In this document: positions 48,769 to 56,822 of the stretch, in pieces | How the letters are laid out: each line of letters begins with the position of its first letter | Numbering within the stretch: the first letter of the stretch is position 1 | Assembly (NCBI RefSeq): GCF_000721175.1 | Contig: NZ_JOEZ01000005.1 | Location: forward strand, 124,001 to 188,000 | Source: Streptomyces anulatus | GTDB lineage: Bacteria > Actinomycetota > Actinomycetes > Streptomycetales > Streptomycetaceae | Length of the DNA stretch: 64,000 bases | Reading direction: 5' to 3' | The notes under the pieces: generated by a model | What the model was told of the DNA's origin: nothing | The model's input: the letters and a program-made list of their open reading frames with translations, nothing else | The model's database searches: none | Translations under genes and position numbers: made by a program

Positions 48769-50331
48769 GTGAACGACGTGACCGCGACCGCCCACGCCCT
48801 GGGCGCCTCCCGCACCTTCTGGGAGCTGATCGAACGCCGCGCCGCCCTCACCCCCGACCGCCGGGTCCTGCTCCAGGAGGACCGGACCCTGACCTTCGGC
48901 GACCTGCGGGACCGCGCCGAGCGGGTCGCCGCCGGGCTGTACGGGATGGGCGTGCGGGCGGGCAGCGTGGTGGCCTGGCAGCTGCCGACCCGGCTGGAGA
49001 CGGCCCTGCTCTCCTTCGCCCTGACCCGGCTCGGGGCCGTGCAGACGCCGGTCATCCCGTTCTACCGGGACCGCGAGGTCCGGTTCGCGCTGCGCGAGTC
49101 CGGGGCCGCGTTCTTCGCCGTGCCCGGCGTGTGGCGCGGCTTCGACCACACGGCGATGGCCGAGCGGATCGCCGGGGAACCCACCGGCCCACCCCAGGTC
49201 TTCGAGGCGTACGACACCCTCCCCGACGGCGATCCGGCGGTCCTGCCTCCCCCGCCCGCCCCCTCGACCGGCGAGGAGGTCCGCTGGATCTACTGGACCT
49301 CGGGCACGACCTCCGACCCCAAGGGCGTCCTGCACACCGACCGTTCCCTGATCGCGGGCGGCTCGTGCCTGGCCCACGCCCTGAAGCTCTCGGCCGCCGA
49401 CGTGGGCTCGATGGCGTTCCCGTACGCCCATGTCGCCGGGCCCGACTACACGGTGATGCTGCTGCTGTACGGGTTCCCCGCGGTGATGTTCGAGCAGTTC
49501 GCGCTGCCGGACGCGCTGGCGGAGTACCGGCGTCACGGGGTGACCGTGGCGGGCGGGTCGACGGCGTTCTACGCGATGTTCCTGGCCGAGCAGCGCAGGG
49601 CCCCGGACCGGCCGCTCATCCCCTCCCTCCGCCTCCTCGCGGGCGGCGGGGCGCCGAAGCCGCCGGAGCTCCACCACGCGGTGGTCCGGGAGATGGGGGT
49701 CCAGCTCACTCACGGCTACGGCATGACCGAGGTCCCGATGATCACCATGGGCGCCCCGGACGACACGGCGGAGAACCTGGCCACCACGGAGGGCCGGCCG
49801 CCCGCGGGCATGGAGATCCGGATCACCGACGAGCAGGGCAGAGGGCTCCCGAACGGCGTGGAGGGCGAGGTACGGCTGCGCGGCGAGGCGGTCTGTCGCG
49901 GCTATCTGGACGCCGAGGCCTCGGCAGCCGCCTTCGACGCCGAGGGGTTCCTGATCACCGGCGACCTGGGCCGGGTCCAGGAGAGCGGGCACCTCACGCT
50001 CACCGGGCGCCTGAAGGACATCATCATCCGCAAGGGCGAGAACATCTCCGCCAAGGAGATCGAGGACCTGCTCCACACCCACCCCGCCGTCGCCGACGCG
50101 GCGGTGATCGGCCTGCCCGACCCGGAGCGCGGCGAACGGGTCTGCGCGGTGATCGAACAGCCCGCCGGGGCGACCGCGCCGACCCTGGCACAGCTCACCG
50201 ACCACCTCCGCGCCCACGGCCTGTCCACGCACAAACTGCCCGAGCAACTGGAAGTGCTGGACGAGCTGCCCCGCAACGAGACGCTGCGCAAGGTGCTCAA
50301 GTACCGGCTGCGGGAACGGTTCGGCGGGTGA
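48769..50331 (+). CDS. AMP-forming acyl-CoA ligase (FadD family)
   Basis: 520 residues from GTG at 48769. WTSGTTSDPKG at 176-186 is the P-loop, with HGYGMTEVPM, TGDLGRV and GRLKDIIIRKGENISAKEIE as further ANL landmarks, and the C-terminal Lys in RNETLRKVLKYRL. It resembles ligases for short branched or cyclic acids. It is divergent from the amidohydrolase-FadE operon with one operator on each side, so both are controlled together. Confidence 0.88.
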   Translation: MNDVTATAHALGASRTFWELIERRAALTPDRRVLLQEDRTLTFGDLRDRAERVAAGLYGMGVRAGSVVAWQLPTRLETALLSFALTRLGAVQTPVIPFYRDREVRFALRESGAAFFAVPGVWRGFDHTAMAERIAGEPTGPPQVFEAYDTLPDGDPAVLPPPPAPSTGEEVRWIYWTSGTTSDPKGVLHTDRSLIAGGSCLAHALKLSAADVGSMAFPYAHVAGPDYTVMLLLYGFPAVMFEQFALPDALAEYRRHGVTVAGGSTAFYAMFLAEQRRAPDRPLIPSLRLLAGGGAPKPPELHHAVVREMGVQLTHGYGMTEVPMITMGAPDDTAENLATTEGRPPAGMEIRITDEQGRGLPNGVEGEVRLRGEAVCRGYLDAEASAAAFDAEGFLITGDLGRVQESGHLTLTGRLKDIIIRKGENISAKEIEDLLHTHPAVADAAVIGLPDPERGERVCAVIEQPAGATAPTLAQLTDHLRAHGLSTHKLPEQLEVLDELPRNETLRKVLKYRLRERFGG

Positions 50332-50334
50332 GGC

Positions 50335-50372
50335 GGGCGTCACGGGGGCGGCGCGCCGCCCCCGTGACGCCC
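50335..50372. terminator. 38-bp perfect palindrome, bidirectional terminator
   Basis: Positions 50335-50353 are the exact reverse complement of 50354-50372, between the convergent FadD and EF-hand genes. The palindrome ends 7 bp before the EF-hand stop. Confidence 0.85.
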
Positions 50373-50379
50373 GGGATTC

Positions 50380-50901
50380 CTAAGCGTCCGGCTCGATCAC
50401 CGTGAAGTACACGGCGAACGCCGCCACCACATCGCTCTCCGCCACCAGCCCGTCCCGGTCCGTGTCCAGGCTCTGGGCGGCGATGCTCGCGATCTCGGCA
50501 CCGGCCCCGAGGACCCGGAGCGCCCGCTCCACGTCCGCCACCGCCGCCCTGCCGCCGTTCCCGCCGTCCGCGACCGCGATAGCCGCCCGCAGGAACGGCC
50601 GGGCGATCTCGGCGAACCGCCCGGGATTGTCCCGGAGACGCTTCACCGCCCCGCCCACGAACTCCTCACGGGTGACCCGCTGGTCCCCGTCCACATCGGC
50701 GATCCCCGCCATGCCCTGCCAGAAGGCCTCGGCACCGGTGTAGAGCGCCTGGCCCTTGTCGCAGCGGGCCGTCGTACCGAACTCGGTGAGCAGGCGGGCG
50801 GCTGCGGCGTTGAAATCGGCACGATCGATGTAGCCGTTGCCGTCCTGGTCGAAGGCGGCGAAGCGGTGCGCGATCTTTCGCTCGTACTCTGCGCTGTCCA
50901 T
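50380..50901 (-). CDS. EF-hand calcium-binding protein (calerythrin-like)
   Basis: 173 residues. EF loops: DQDGNGYIDRAD at 18-29, DVDGDQRVTREE in the second hand, a degenerate VADGGNGGRAAVAD, and DTDRDGLVAESD in the fourth. Size and spacing match the calerythrin/CabB type of cytosolic actinobacterial Ca2+-binding proteins, which buffer or sense calcium in aerial growth. There is no signal peptide. Confidence 0.9.
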   Translation of the reverse strand: MDSAEYERKIAHRFAAFDQDGNGYIDRADFNAAAARLLTEFGTTARCDKGQALYTGAEAFWQGMAGIADVDGDQRVTREEFVGGAVKRLRDNPGRFAEIARPFLRAAIAVADGGNGGRAAVADVERALRVLGAGAEIASIAAQSLDTDRDGLVAESDVVAAFAVYFTVIEPDA

Positions 50902-50989
50902 GCGGGGAGCGTACGACGCCCGGAGCGCTCACGTGTCACCGAGCAGCCCCTCCTGTGTGACAACCTCGCATCGGGGCCCGCCGCTTCAG

Positions 50990-51029
50990 AGCCTGTCGGG
51001 CCGCCCGGTCAGAGGTCACCCGACAGGCT
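50990..51029. repeat. Repeated element A, second copy (hairpin)
   Basis: AGCCTGTCGGG at 50990-51000 pairs with 51019-51029. The stretch CCGCCCGGTCAGAGGTCACC and the following CGACAGGCT are identical to the element at 36074-36127, whose left arm has 9 more loop bases. It is a terminator for the STAS gene. Confidence 0.75.
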
Positions 51030-51030
51030 T

Positions 51031-51405
51031 TCAGGCGCTCAGCGGCCGGCATTCCTCGTCGGTCGCGGACAGCGCGTCCGCATAGACCTCGAAGAGCCGG
51101 CGCACCCCGAGCGCCCCGAGCACCTTGTTGACGTGCGAACCGTCCTCCGCGCCCCGGGCCGGGAGGATCAGCCGCAGCCTGCCGCCGCAGGACTTCATCA
51201 GCCTGCGCGAGGCGATCAGCACGCCGACGCCGCTGGAGTCGCAGAAGAACACCTCGGACAGATCGAGCACCACATCGTGCTGCCCCTCCGCCACCGCCTC
51301 GTGGACGGACTGGCGCACGACGGGTGAGGTCACCAGATCGAGTTCACCTCTGATGCGCAGCACGGTCCAGGAGCCCTGCTCCGCCTCGTCCACCTTGAGC
51401 GTCAC
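51031..51405 (-). CDS. STAS-domain anti-sigma factor antagonist
   Basis: 124 residues from GTG at 51405, with GAGAGG upstream; a longer frame to 51486 is possible. WTVLRIRGELDLVTSPVVR, DVVLDLSEVFFCDSSGVGVL with the phospho-acceptor Ser in DSSGVG, and ASRRLMKSCGGRLRLI. Such proteins release sigma factors from RsbW-type ATPases when unphosphorylated. A sigma factor and its anti-sigma gene follow divergently, as in the S. coelicolor SCO4408-4410 region, from memory. Confidence 0.88.
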   Translation of the reverse strand: MTLKVDEAEQGSWTVLRIRGELDLVTSPVVRQSVHEAVAEGQHDVVLDLSEVFFCDSSGVGVLIASRRLMKSCGGRLRLILPARGAEDGSHVNKVLGALGVRRLFEVYADALSATDEECRPLSA

Positions 51406-51735
51406 GCGACTGGACCTCTCGTTCCGGGGCTCCCGGCAGTCCGGAAGTTTCCGTTCCTCCACGCGGCTGCCCCACCGCACCCCCATGAAACACCGACGCG
51501 CCCACCGAGGCCCAGGAGGTTTCCGGTGGAAAGACGCACTTCGGCCTGTTTTTGCTGATCAGAGCGGCCGGGAAGGCAAACGGGCCGAAAATCGACTACC
51601 GTCGTCGGCCACGCGCCGCGGGAAGGGAGTTGCCGCAAAGGCGGGTGCGCCGCACGCCGGGCGGACTACATTCGGTCCTCACGGGCACAGGGTGCATCAC
51701 GGAGCTGGGCGACAGGGCCGGGGGCTGGGGGGTTC

Positions 51736-52329
51736 ATGGCGAAGGACACGGCACCCCGCTGGGACCGCAGGATGCAGCAGAGGCTGGCCCGCGGCGAGGC
51801 GGCGGCGCTCGGCGAGCTCTACGACCGGTTCGCGGCCCTCGTCCACAGCCAGGCGCACCGGATGCTCGACGACGAGGACGCCGCCGACCTGGTGACCCGC
51901 GAGGTCTTCGCCCAGGTCTGGGAGGACCCCGAGGCCTACGACCCGAGGCAGGGCTCGATGCGTTCCTGGGTCGCCCACCTCACCCACCGCCGGTCCGTCC
52001 AGGGGCTGCGCCGCGCCGCGGCCCGCGCGTACGAGGCGGAGCACGGCGAGGGCGCGGTGCCCGACCCGGAGGAGCTGGAGCGGCGGGTGCGCAGCGCCAC
52101 GGCCGCCGCCCGCGCCGACTACATCGCCTCCTCGATGCCCGTACCGCTGCGGCAGGCCCTGGAGCTGGCGTACGTCCAGCGCCGGGACTACCGGCAGACC
52201 GCCGCCGATCTCGGGGTCACCGAGGACGAGGCGCGCCGCCGGCTGCGGCTGGGGCTGCAGTTGCTCTCCACGGCGAACGTCCGCCCGCTCGAAGGGTCGT
52301 CGCCGCCCGGTTACGGACGGGTCCGGTGA
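51736..52329 (+). CDS. ECF-like RNA polymerase sigma factor
   Basis: 197 residues. Region 2: ALGELYDRFAALVHSQAHRML and AADLVTREVFAQVWEDPEAYDP. Region 4: RQALELAYVQRRDYRQTAADL and GVTEDEARRRLRLGLQ. Its stop overlaps the GTG of the next gene, a zf-HC2 protein that is presumably its anti-sigma factor. The STAS gene is divergent, 330 bp upstream. Confidence 0.88.
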   Translation: MAKDTAPRWDRRMQQRLARGEAAALGELYDRFAALVHSQAHRMLDDEDAADLVTREVFAQVWEDPEAYDPRQGSMRSWVAHLTHRRSVQGLRRAAARAYEAEHGEGAVPDPEELERRVRSATAAARADYIASSMPVPLRQALELAYVQRRDYRQTAADLGVTEDEARRRLRLGLQLLSTANVRPLEGSSPPGYGRVR

Positions 52330-53693
52330 GCGGCGACGGACGCGAGAGCGAGGGTGGCGAGGAGGAGGTGCGCGGCGCTCGCCGGATACCGGGCCCGCGC
52401 GGGGCCGCGGACGACCTGGACCTTGAGTCGATGGCACTGCCCGCGCTGCCGCCGCCCGGCGGGGCCGCCGCCGACGAGCCCGTGCCGGAACAGTCGCGGT
52501 CCGCGGCGGGCGACGCGCCGGAAGCACCCGAGGCACCGGAGACCCCCGAGCCGGCGGCCCACGGTGACCCGGAGCCGCTCACGACCTCCCCGGTCCTCCC
52601 CCACCGGGTCCTCAAGGCTCTGCTCGGCGCCTGGGCGCTGTCCGCCTGCTCGGCCGAGGAGACCGCCGCCGTGGAGGACCACCTCACCGAGTGCGCCCCG
52701 TGCGCGGACGAGGCGCTGCGGCTGCGGGACGCGGTGGGGCTGCTGCACACCGACGGCTCCCTGGACCTCGACCCGAAGCTGCGGTCACGGGTGATGGACG
52801 GCTGCCTGAGCCGCCGCCCGGCCCGGATCCCGGTGCCGGAGTGGGCCGCCCCGTACGACGCCGAGACCGCCCGGCTCGACGCGCTGCTCCGCGACATCGG
52901 GAACGCCGAGTGGCACGCGCCGGTGCGCCTGCGGTGGTTCGAGGCGGAGCGCGAGGTCAGCCGCAGGACCACGGTCGCCGGCGTGATCAACCATCTGACC
53001 GCGGTCGACGGGCTGCTGTCCGCCGCGCTCGGCCTCGACGACCCGCTCGGCTACGGCGAGGCGCCGCTGGACCCCACCGAGCGCACCGAGTCGTACTGGT
53101 CGTCGACGGTTCCGCCGCCCACCCGGGCCGTCCGCGAGCCCTGGCGGGCCCAGAGCCACGAGCTGATCCGTACGGCGTCCTTCGCCGGGCGGAACGTCGC
53201 CGAGGCCTCCGTCTCCTACGGGACCTTCGCCCTGCCGCTCCAGGACGCCCTGCTGGACCGGGCCTTCGAGTGCTGGGTGCACGGCGGGGACATCGCGGAG
53301 GCCGTCGACTACCCCTACCCCTCGCCGTCGGCGGCCCATCTGCACAAGATGATCGACCTGGCGGCCCGGATGCTTCCGGCCGCCCTCGCGGGACGCCGTG
53401 GCGCCGGACTGGCCGGACCGGCGAAGGACCTGGTCACGGCCGGGGCGCCGGGCCGCTCGCTCCATCTGGAGATCGAGGGCCATGGCGGGGGCGACTGGTA
53501 CATCGCCCTGGACTCGCCGGCCGCCGTCGGCTCGCCCGAGCGCGCGGTGGCACAGGTGGCCCTGGACGGGGTCGAGTTCTGCCGGCTCGTCGCGGGCCGC
53601 ATCTCGCCGGTGGAAGCGGCGGGGGGCCAGGAGGGCGACCGCGAGGCCATCCGCGACGTACTGTTCGCGACGGCCTCGCTCAGCCGGCTCTGA
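52326..53693 (+). CDS. Anti-sigma factor: zf-HC2 fused to mycothiol-dependent isomerase (MDMPI) fold
   Basis: 455 residues from GTG at 52326 (GTGA overlap with the sigma gene). A disordered acidic/Pro N-terminus of about 95 residues is followed by a ZAS domain (LKALLGAWALSACSAEETAAVE in pieces, then DHLTECAPCAD) with H-x3-C-x2-C. An MDMPI/DinB-like helical domain follows (RWFEAEREVSRRTTVAGVIN, HLTAVDGLL, CWVHGGDIAEAVDYPYPS). There is no transmembrane helix, so sensing is cytoplasmic; the MDMPI part suggests mycothiol or a related thiol as signal. Confidence 0.85.
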   Translation: MSGDGRESEGGEEEVRGARRIPGPRGAADDLDLESMALPALPPPGGAAADEPVPEQSRSAAGDAPEAPEAPETPEPAAHGDPEPLTTSPVLPHRVLKALLGAWALSACSAEETAAVEDHLTECAPCADEALRLRDAVGLLHTDGSLDLDPKLRSRVMDGCLSRRPARIPVPEWAAPYDAETARLDALLRDIGNAEWHAPVRLRWFEAEREVSRRTTVAGVINHLTAVDGLLSAALGLDDPLGYGEAPLDPTERTESYWSSTVPPPTRAVREPWRAQSHELIRTASFAGRNVAEASVSYGTFALPLQDALLDRAFECWVHGGDIAEAVDYPYPSPSAAHLHKMIDLAARMLPAALAGRRGAGLAGPAKDLVTAGAPGRSLHLEIEGHGGGDWYIALDSPAAVGSPERAVAQVALDGVEFCRLVAGRISPVEAAGGQEGDREAIRDVLFATASLSRL

Positions 53694-53710
53694 CGCCGGG
53701 CCCGACGGTC

Positions 53711-53887
53711 AGGGCGTGTTTCGAAAGTAGCGCCGTCCGCCCGGAGGGCGGGCTCGGCGGCGTCTGGTGCGTGCGATCGCAAGGCGGAGGGCCGCCCCGA
53801 TACTGGATGTACCGGGGCGATCCCGACAACGCGGCGAGCGTGCGTGCCGGACGTCGCCGAGCAGGCGGGACTTTCGAAACACGCCCT
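53711..53887. mobile_element. 177-bp MITE with 18-bp perfect terminal inverted repeats
   Basis: AGGGCGTGTTTCGAAAGT at 53711-53728 is the exact reverse complement of ACTTTCGAAACACGCCCT at 53870-53887. No open frame of note lies inside; the interior carries GTGCGTGCGATCGCAAGGCG and GATGTACCGGGGCGATCCCG, sequences I associate with a dispersed Streptomyces MITE mobilised by an IS5-type transposase. Its right end provides part of the purU stop codon. I cannot define a target-site duplication. Confidence 0.85.
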
Positions 53888-54788
53888 AGGCGAAGATCAC
53901 CGTACGGCGGCCGTTGAGCAGGATGCGCCGCTCCGCGTGCCACTTCACCGCGCGCGCCAGCGCCTGGCACTCCACGTCCCGGCCGATGGCGACGAGCTGA
54001 TCGGGCGTCACGTCGTGGCCGACGCGCTCGACCTCCTGCTCGATGATCGGGCCCTCGTCGAGGTCGGCGGTGACGTAGTGCGCGGTCGCGCCGATCAGCT
54101 TCACACCCCGCGCGTGCGCCTGGTGGTAGGGCTTGGCGCCCTTGAAGCTCGGCAGGAAGGAGTGGTGGATGTTGATGATCCGGCCGCTCAGCTGCTTGCA
54201 CAGGTCGTCGGAGAGGACCTGCATGTAGCGGGCCAGGACGACCAGCTCGACGTCCTCCTCGCGGACCAGCTCCAGCAGCTGCGCCTCGGCCTCCGGCTTG
54301 TTGTCCTTCGTCACCGGCAGGTGCCGGAAGGGGATGCCGTACGAGGCGGTGAGCTCGGCGAAGTCCGTGTGGTTGGAGACGACGGCCGCGATCTCGACCG
54401 GCAGCGCGCCGGTACGGGAGCGGAACAGCAGGTCGTTGAGGCAGTGGCCGAACTTGCTGACCATCAGCACGATCCGCATGCGCTCCGCGGACCGGTGGAT
54501 CTGCCACTCCATCCGGAAGGCCTCCCCGATCGCGGCGAAACTGGCGCGCAGCTTGTCCACCGTCACGGTGGCGTCCGCCGAGAAGTGGACGCGCATGAAG
54601 AACAGGCCCGTGTCGTGGTCCCCGAACTGCTGACTGTCCTCGATGTTGCAGCCGGTCATGAAGAGGTAGCTCGACACGGCGTGCACGATGCCCTGTTTGT
54701 CGGGGCAGGAGAGCGTGAGGACGTACTGCTCGGTCGCGGCGGCGTCCGAGGCGGCGGAGGGGGCGGTGGCGGGCTGCGGCGCGGTCAT
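53886..54788 (-). CDS. purU: Formyltetrahydrofolate deformylase
   Basis: 300 residues from ATG at 54788. N-terminal ACT domain (YVLTLSCPDKQGIVHAVSSYL, CNIEDSQQFGD) and C-terminal formyltransferase-like hydrolase domain with the catalytic set NIHHSFLPSFKGAKPYHQAH and ATAHYVTADLDEGPII. It hydrolyses 10-formyl-THF to formate for purine synthesis and one-carbon balance. The stop TAG at 53886-53888 straddles the border of the MITE, so the original C-terminus may have been slightly different. Confidence 0.95.
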   Translation of the reverse strand: MTAPQPATAPSAASDAAATEQYVLTLSCPDKQGIVHAVSSYLFMTGCNIEDSQQFGDHDTGLFFMRVHFSADATVTVDKLRASFAAIGEAFRMEWQIHRSAERMRIVLMVSKFGHCLNDLLFRSRTGALPVEIAAVVSNHTDFAELTASYGIPFRHLPVTKDNKPEAEAQLLELVREEDVELVVLARYMQVLSDDLCKQLSGRIINIHHSFLPSFKGAKPYHQAHARGVKLIGATAHYVTADLDEGPIIEQEVERVGHDVTPDQLVAIGRDVECQALARAVKWHAERRILLNGRRTVIFA

Positions 54789-54816
54789 CCCCGTAGCGTG
54801 CCACACCCGCCGCCCG

Positions 54817-55314
54817 CTAGGCGGCCCTGGTCATGATGCGGATGACGTCCAGCGAGCGGGGCGGTATGTCCGGATCCTCCGCGTCGTTGGTGGCGAGCAT
54901 CACATGGGCCTCGCGGGCCGCCTGGACGGCCTCGGGCCAGCCGTGGTGCTCCAGATAGGCGGAGACGGGGGCGTCCGCGCCGACCTGGTGCATGATCCGC
55001 AGCACCCGCAGGGCGGCGGCGTCCACGGCAGCGGCCTCGGCGGAGTCCCTGAACATGGTGCCGACGTACTTCTCGGCGGACCAGTTGTCGAGCCAGGTGT
55101 CCTCGACCAGGCGGTACACGGCGTCGGTGACGTCCCCGTACCCCTCCCGGCCGGCGAGCCAGCACTCGTGGTGGAAGACGGGGTCGGAGAGCATGTGCAG
55201 CGCCGAGCGCACGTTGGTGCGCCAACGCCACCACGGCATGTCAGTGAGCGGCATGCCGCCCATGGTGGAGGAGCGACGGCCGCGACGGGAAGAGTTCTCC
55301 GAACCTTGCTGCAC
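54817..55314 (-). CDS. Conserved hypothetical protein
   Basis: 165 residues from GTG at 55314 (weak ribosome site; an internal ATG at 55263 is possible). It is helical and acidic: WWRWRTNVRSALHMLSDPVF, HHECWLAGREGYGDVTDAVY, LVEDTWLDNWSAEKYVGTMF, MLATNDAEDPDIPPRSLDVI. It looks like a Streptomyces-conserved cytosolic protein near purU; the last genes are 29 bp apart and may be co-transcribed. I do not recognise a domain. Confidence 0.75.
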   Translation of the reverse strand: MQQGSENSSRRGRRSSTMGGMPLTDMPWWRWRTNVRSALHMLSDPVFHHECWLAGREGYGDVTDAVYRLVEDTWLDNWSAEKYVGTMFRDSAEAAAVDAAALRVLRIMHQVGADAPVSAYLEHHGWPEAVQAAREAHVMLATNDAEDPDIPPRSLDVIRIMTRAA

Positions 55315-55437
55315 GGTGCTCGATCGTACGTTCCTTCACCGCACCTCCGCACGGGCCCCCGTAATTCACCGGGCCGTCACCGTGCGTTGAGAACGGCACA
55401 CCGCGCCGTTACCCGGCGCCCGGAAGTGTCCTGGTCC

Positions 55438-56709
55438 ATGACCGGACGGCGACGCCCCACCTTTCCCCGCCCCTTCCCGGGCGTCATCAGCGCGGCGGCG
55501 GCGGGGGCGATGCTGCTGTCCGGCTGCGGGGTGCTCCCTGGGGCCTCGGGGGGATCCAGGGAGCCCGTCACCGTGATGACCTGGGCGCCCGACCGGTCCG
55601 AGGACATCAACGCGGTGAAGATGGCCGGGGTGCCCGCGATGGCCGAGACGTACGCCCGCTGGGTCAACGACACCGGCGGCATCGACGGGCGCGAGCTGCG
55701 GGTGATCGTCTGCGACGAGGCCGACACCGCGATCGGCGCCGAGCGGTGCGCGCGGGAGGCCGTCGACAAGGACGTGGCCGCCGTCGTCGGTTCGTACAGC
55801 CGCCACGGGCAGAGCTTCATGCCCGCGCTGGAGGCGGGCGGCGTCCCGTACATCGGCGGTTACGGCGCCTCCACCGAGGAGTTCAGCAGCTACCTCTCGT
55901 ACCCCGTCAACGGCGGCCAGCCGGCGCTGCTGGCCGGTCACGGGCGGCAGTTGGGCGGCAGCTGCGAGCGGGTCTCACTGGTGCGCCCCGACTCGATCGG
56001 CGGCGACGGCATGCCGCCGCTCCTGAACAACGGGCTGCTGGCCGCCGACCGGCCCGCCTCCACCGACATCCTCGCCCCCGAGGACGCCACGTCCTACGAC
56101 GACCAGGCCGCGAAGGCCCTGGAGCGGTCCGCGGGCAGCTGTGTGACCGCGGTGCTCGGCGCCCGTACGGAGACGTTCTTCGACTCCTTCCGCCGCCTGG
56201 AGCCGGACGGCGAGCGGGTCAGGATCTCCTCCGTGCTGGGCAGTGTCAGCCAGCCGCTCATCGACCGTACGGGCGGCCGGAACAGCCCCTTCGAGGGCGC
56301 CTACGTCACCGGCTGGTACCCGGACGTGAGGAACGCGCGCTGGAAGGAGATGCGCGAGGTGATCGGGAAGTACGCCTTCGGGGACAGCCGCATCGACCCG
56401 GACGACACCGCCGTGCAGACGACGTGGATCGCGTACACGGCGCTGCGGGCAGCGGTCCGGGCGGTCGGCGACGAGGACGTCACGTCGGGGCGGGTCGTGG
56501 CCGCCCTCAACCGGGGCGTCGAGGTCGACACCGGCGGCCTGACCCCGACGCTCCGCTGGCGCTTCAGGGACCTGGTCGGCACGTTGGGCTACCCGCGCAT
56601 CGTCAACACGAAGGTGACGTTCCAGGTGGTCCGCGAGGGCCGCCTCACCGCCCAGAAGAAGGGCTTCGTGGACGTCTCGGAAGCCCTGACGGACGCCCCG
56701 CGCCGCTAA
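55438..56709 (+). CDS. Branched-chain-amino-acid-type substrate-binding lipoprotein (orphan)
   Basis: 423 residues. The signal peptide ends in a lipobox AMLLSGCG with C30 lipidated. The mature part is a type I periplasmic binding protein (Peripla_BP_6): TYARWVNDTGGIDGRELRV, AVVGSYSRHGQSFMPALEAG, VPYIGGYGASTEEFSSYLS, AYVTGWYPDVRNARWKEM, and a C-terminal QTTWIAYTALRAAVRAVG. No permease or ATPase gene is nearby, so it may be a sensor or share another transporter. A very strong terminator follows. Confidence 0.88.
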   Translation: MTGRRRPTFPRPFPGVISAAAAGAMLLSGCGVLPGASGGSREPVTVMTWAPDRSEDINAVKMAGVPAMAETYARWVNDTGGIDGRELRVIVCDEADTAIGAERCAREAVDKDVAAVVGSYSRHGQSFMPALEAGGVPYIGGYGASTEEFSSYLSYPVNGGQPALLAGHGRQLGGSCERVSLVRPDSIGGDGMPPLLNNGLLAADRPASTDILAPEDATSYDDQAAKALERSAGSCVTAVLGARTETFFDSFRRLEPDGERVRISSVLGSVSQPLIDRTGGRNSPFEGAYVTGWYPDVRNARWKEMREVIGKYAFGDSRIDPDDTAVQTTWIAYTALRAAVRAVGDEDVTSGRVVAALNRGVEVDTGGLTPTLRWRFRDLVGTLGYPRIVNTKVTFQVVREGRLTAQKKGFVDVSEALTDAPRR

Positions 56710-56735
56710 GGGCTGTCCCGCAGGGCCTGCCGCTT

Positions 56736-56782
56736 GGATCAGGCCGGGTCAGCGAGCCCCGCTCGCTGACCCGGCCTGATCC
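56736..56782. terminator. 21-bp perfect stem bidirectional terminator
   Basis: Positions 56736-56756 pair exactly with 56762-56782 around a 5-nt loop, between the convergent lipoprotein and Gln-rich membrane protein genes. Confidence 0.9.
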
Positions 56783-56822
56783 GGACCAAGGGCGCGGGCG
56801 CGTCCGCCGGTCCGGGCCCGGC

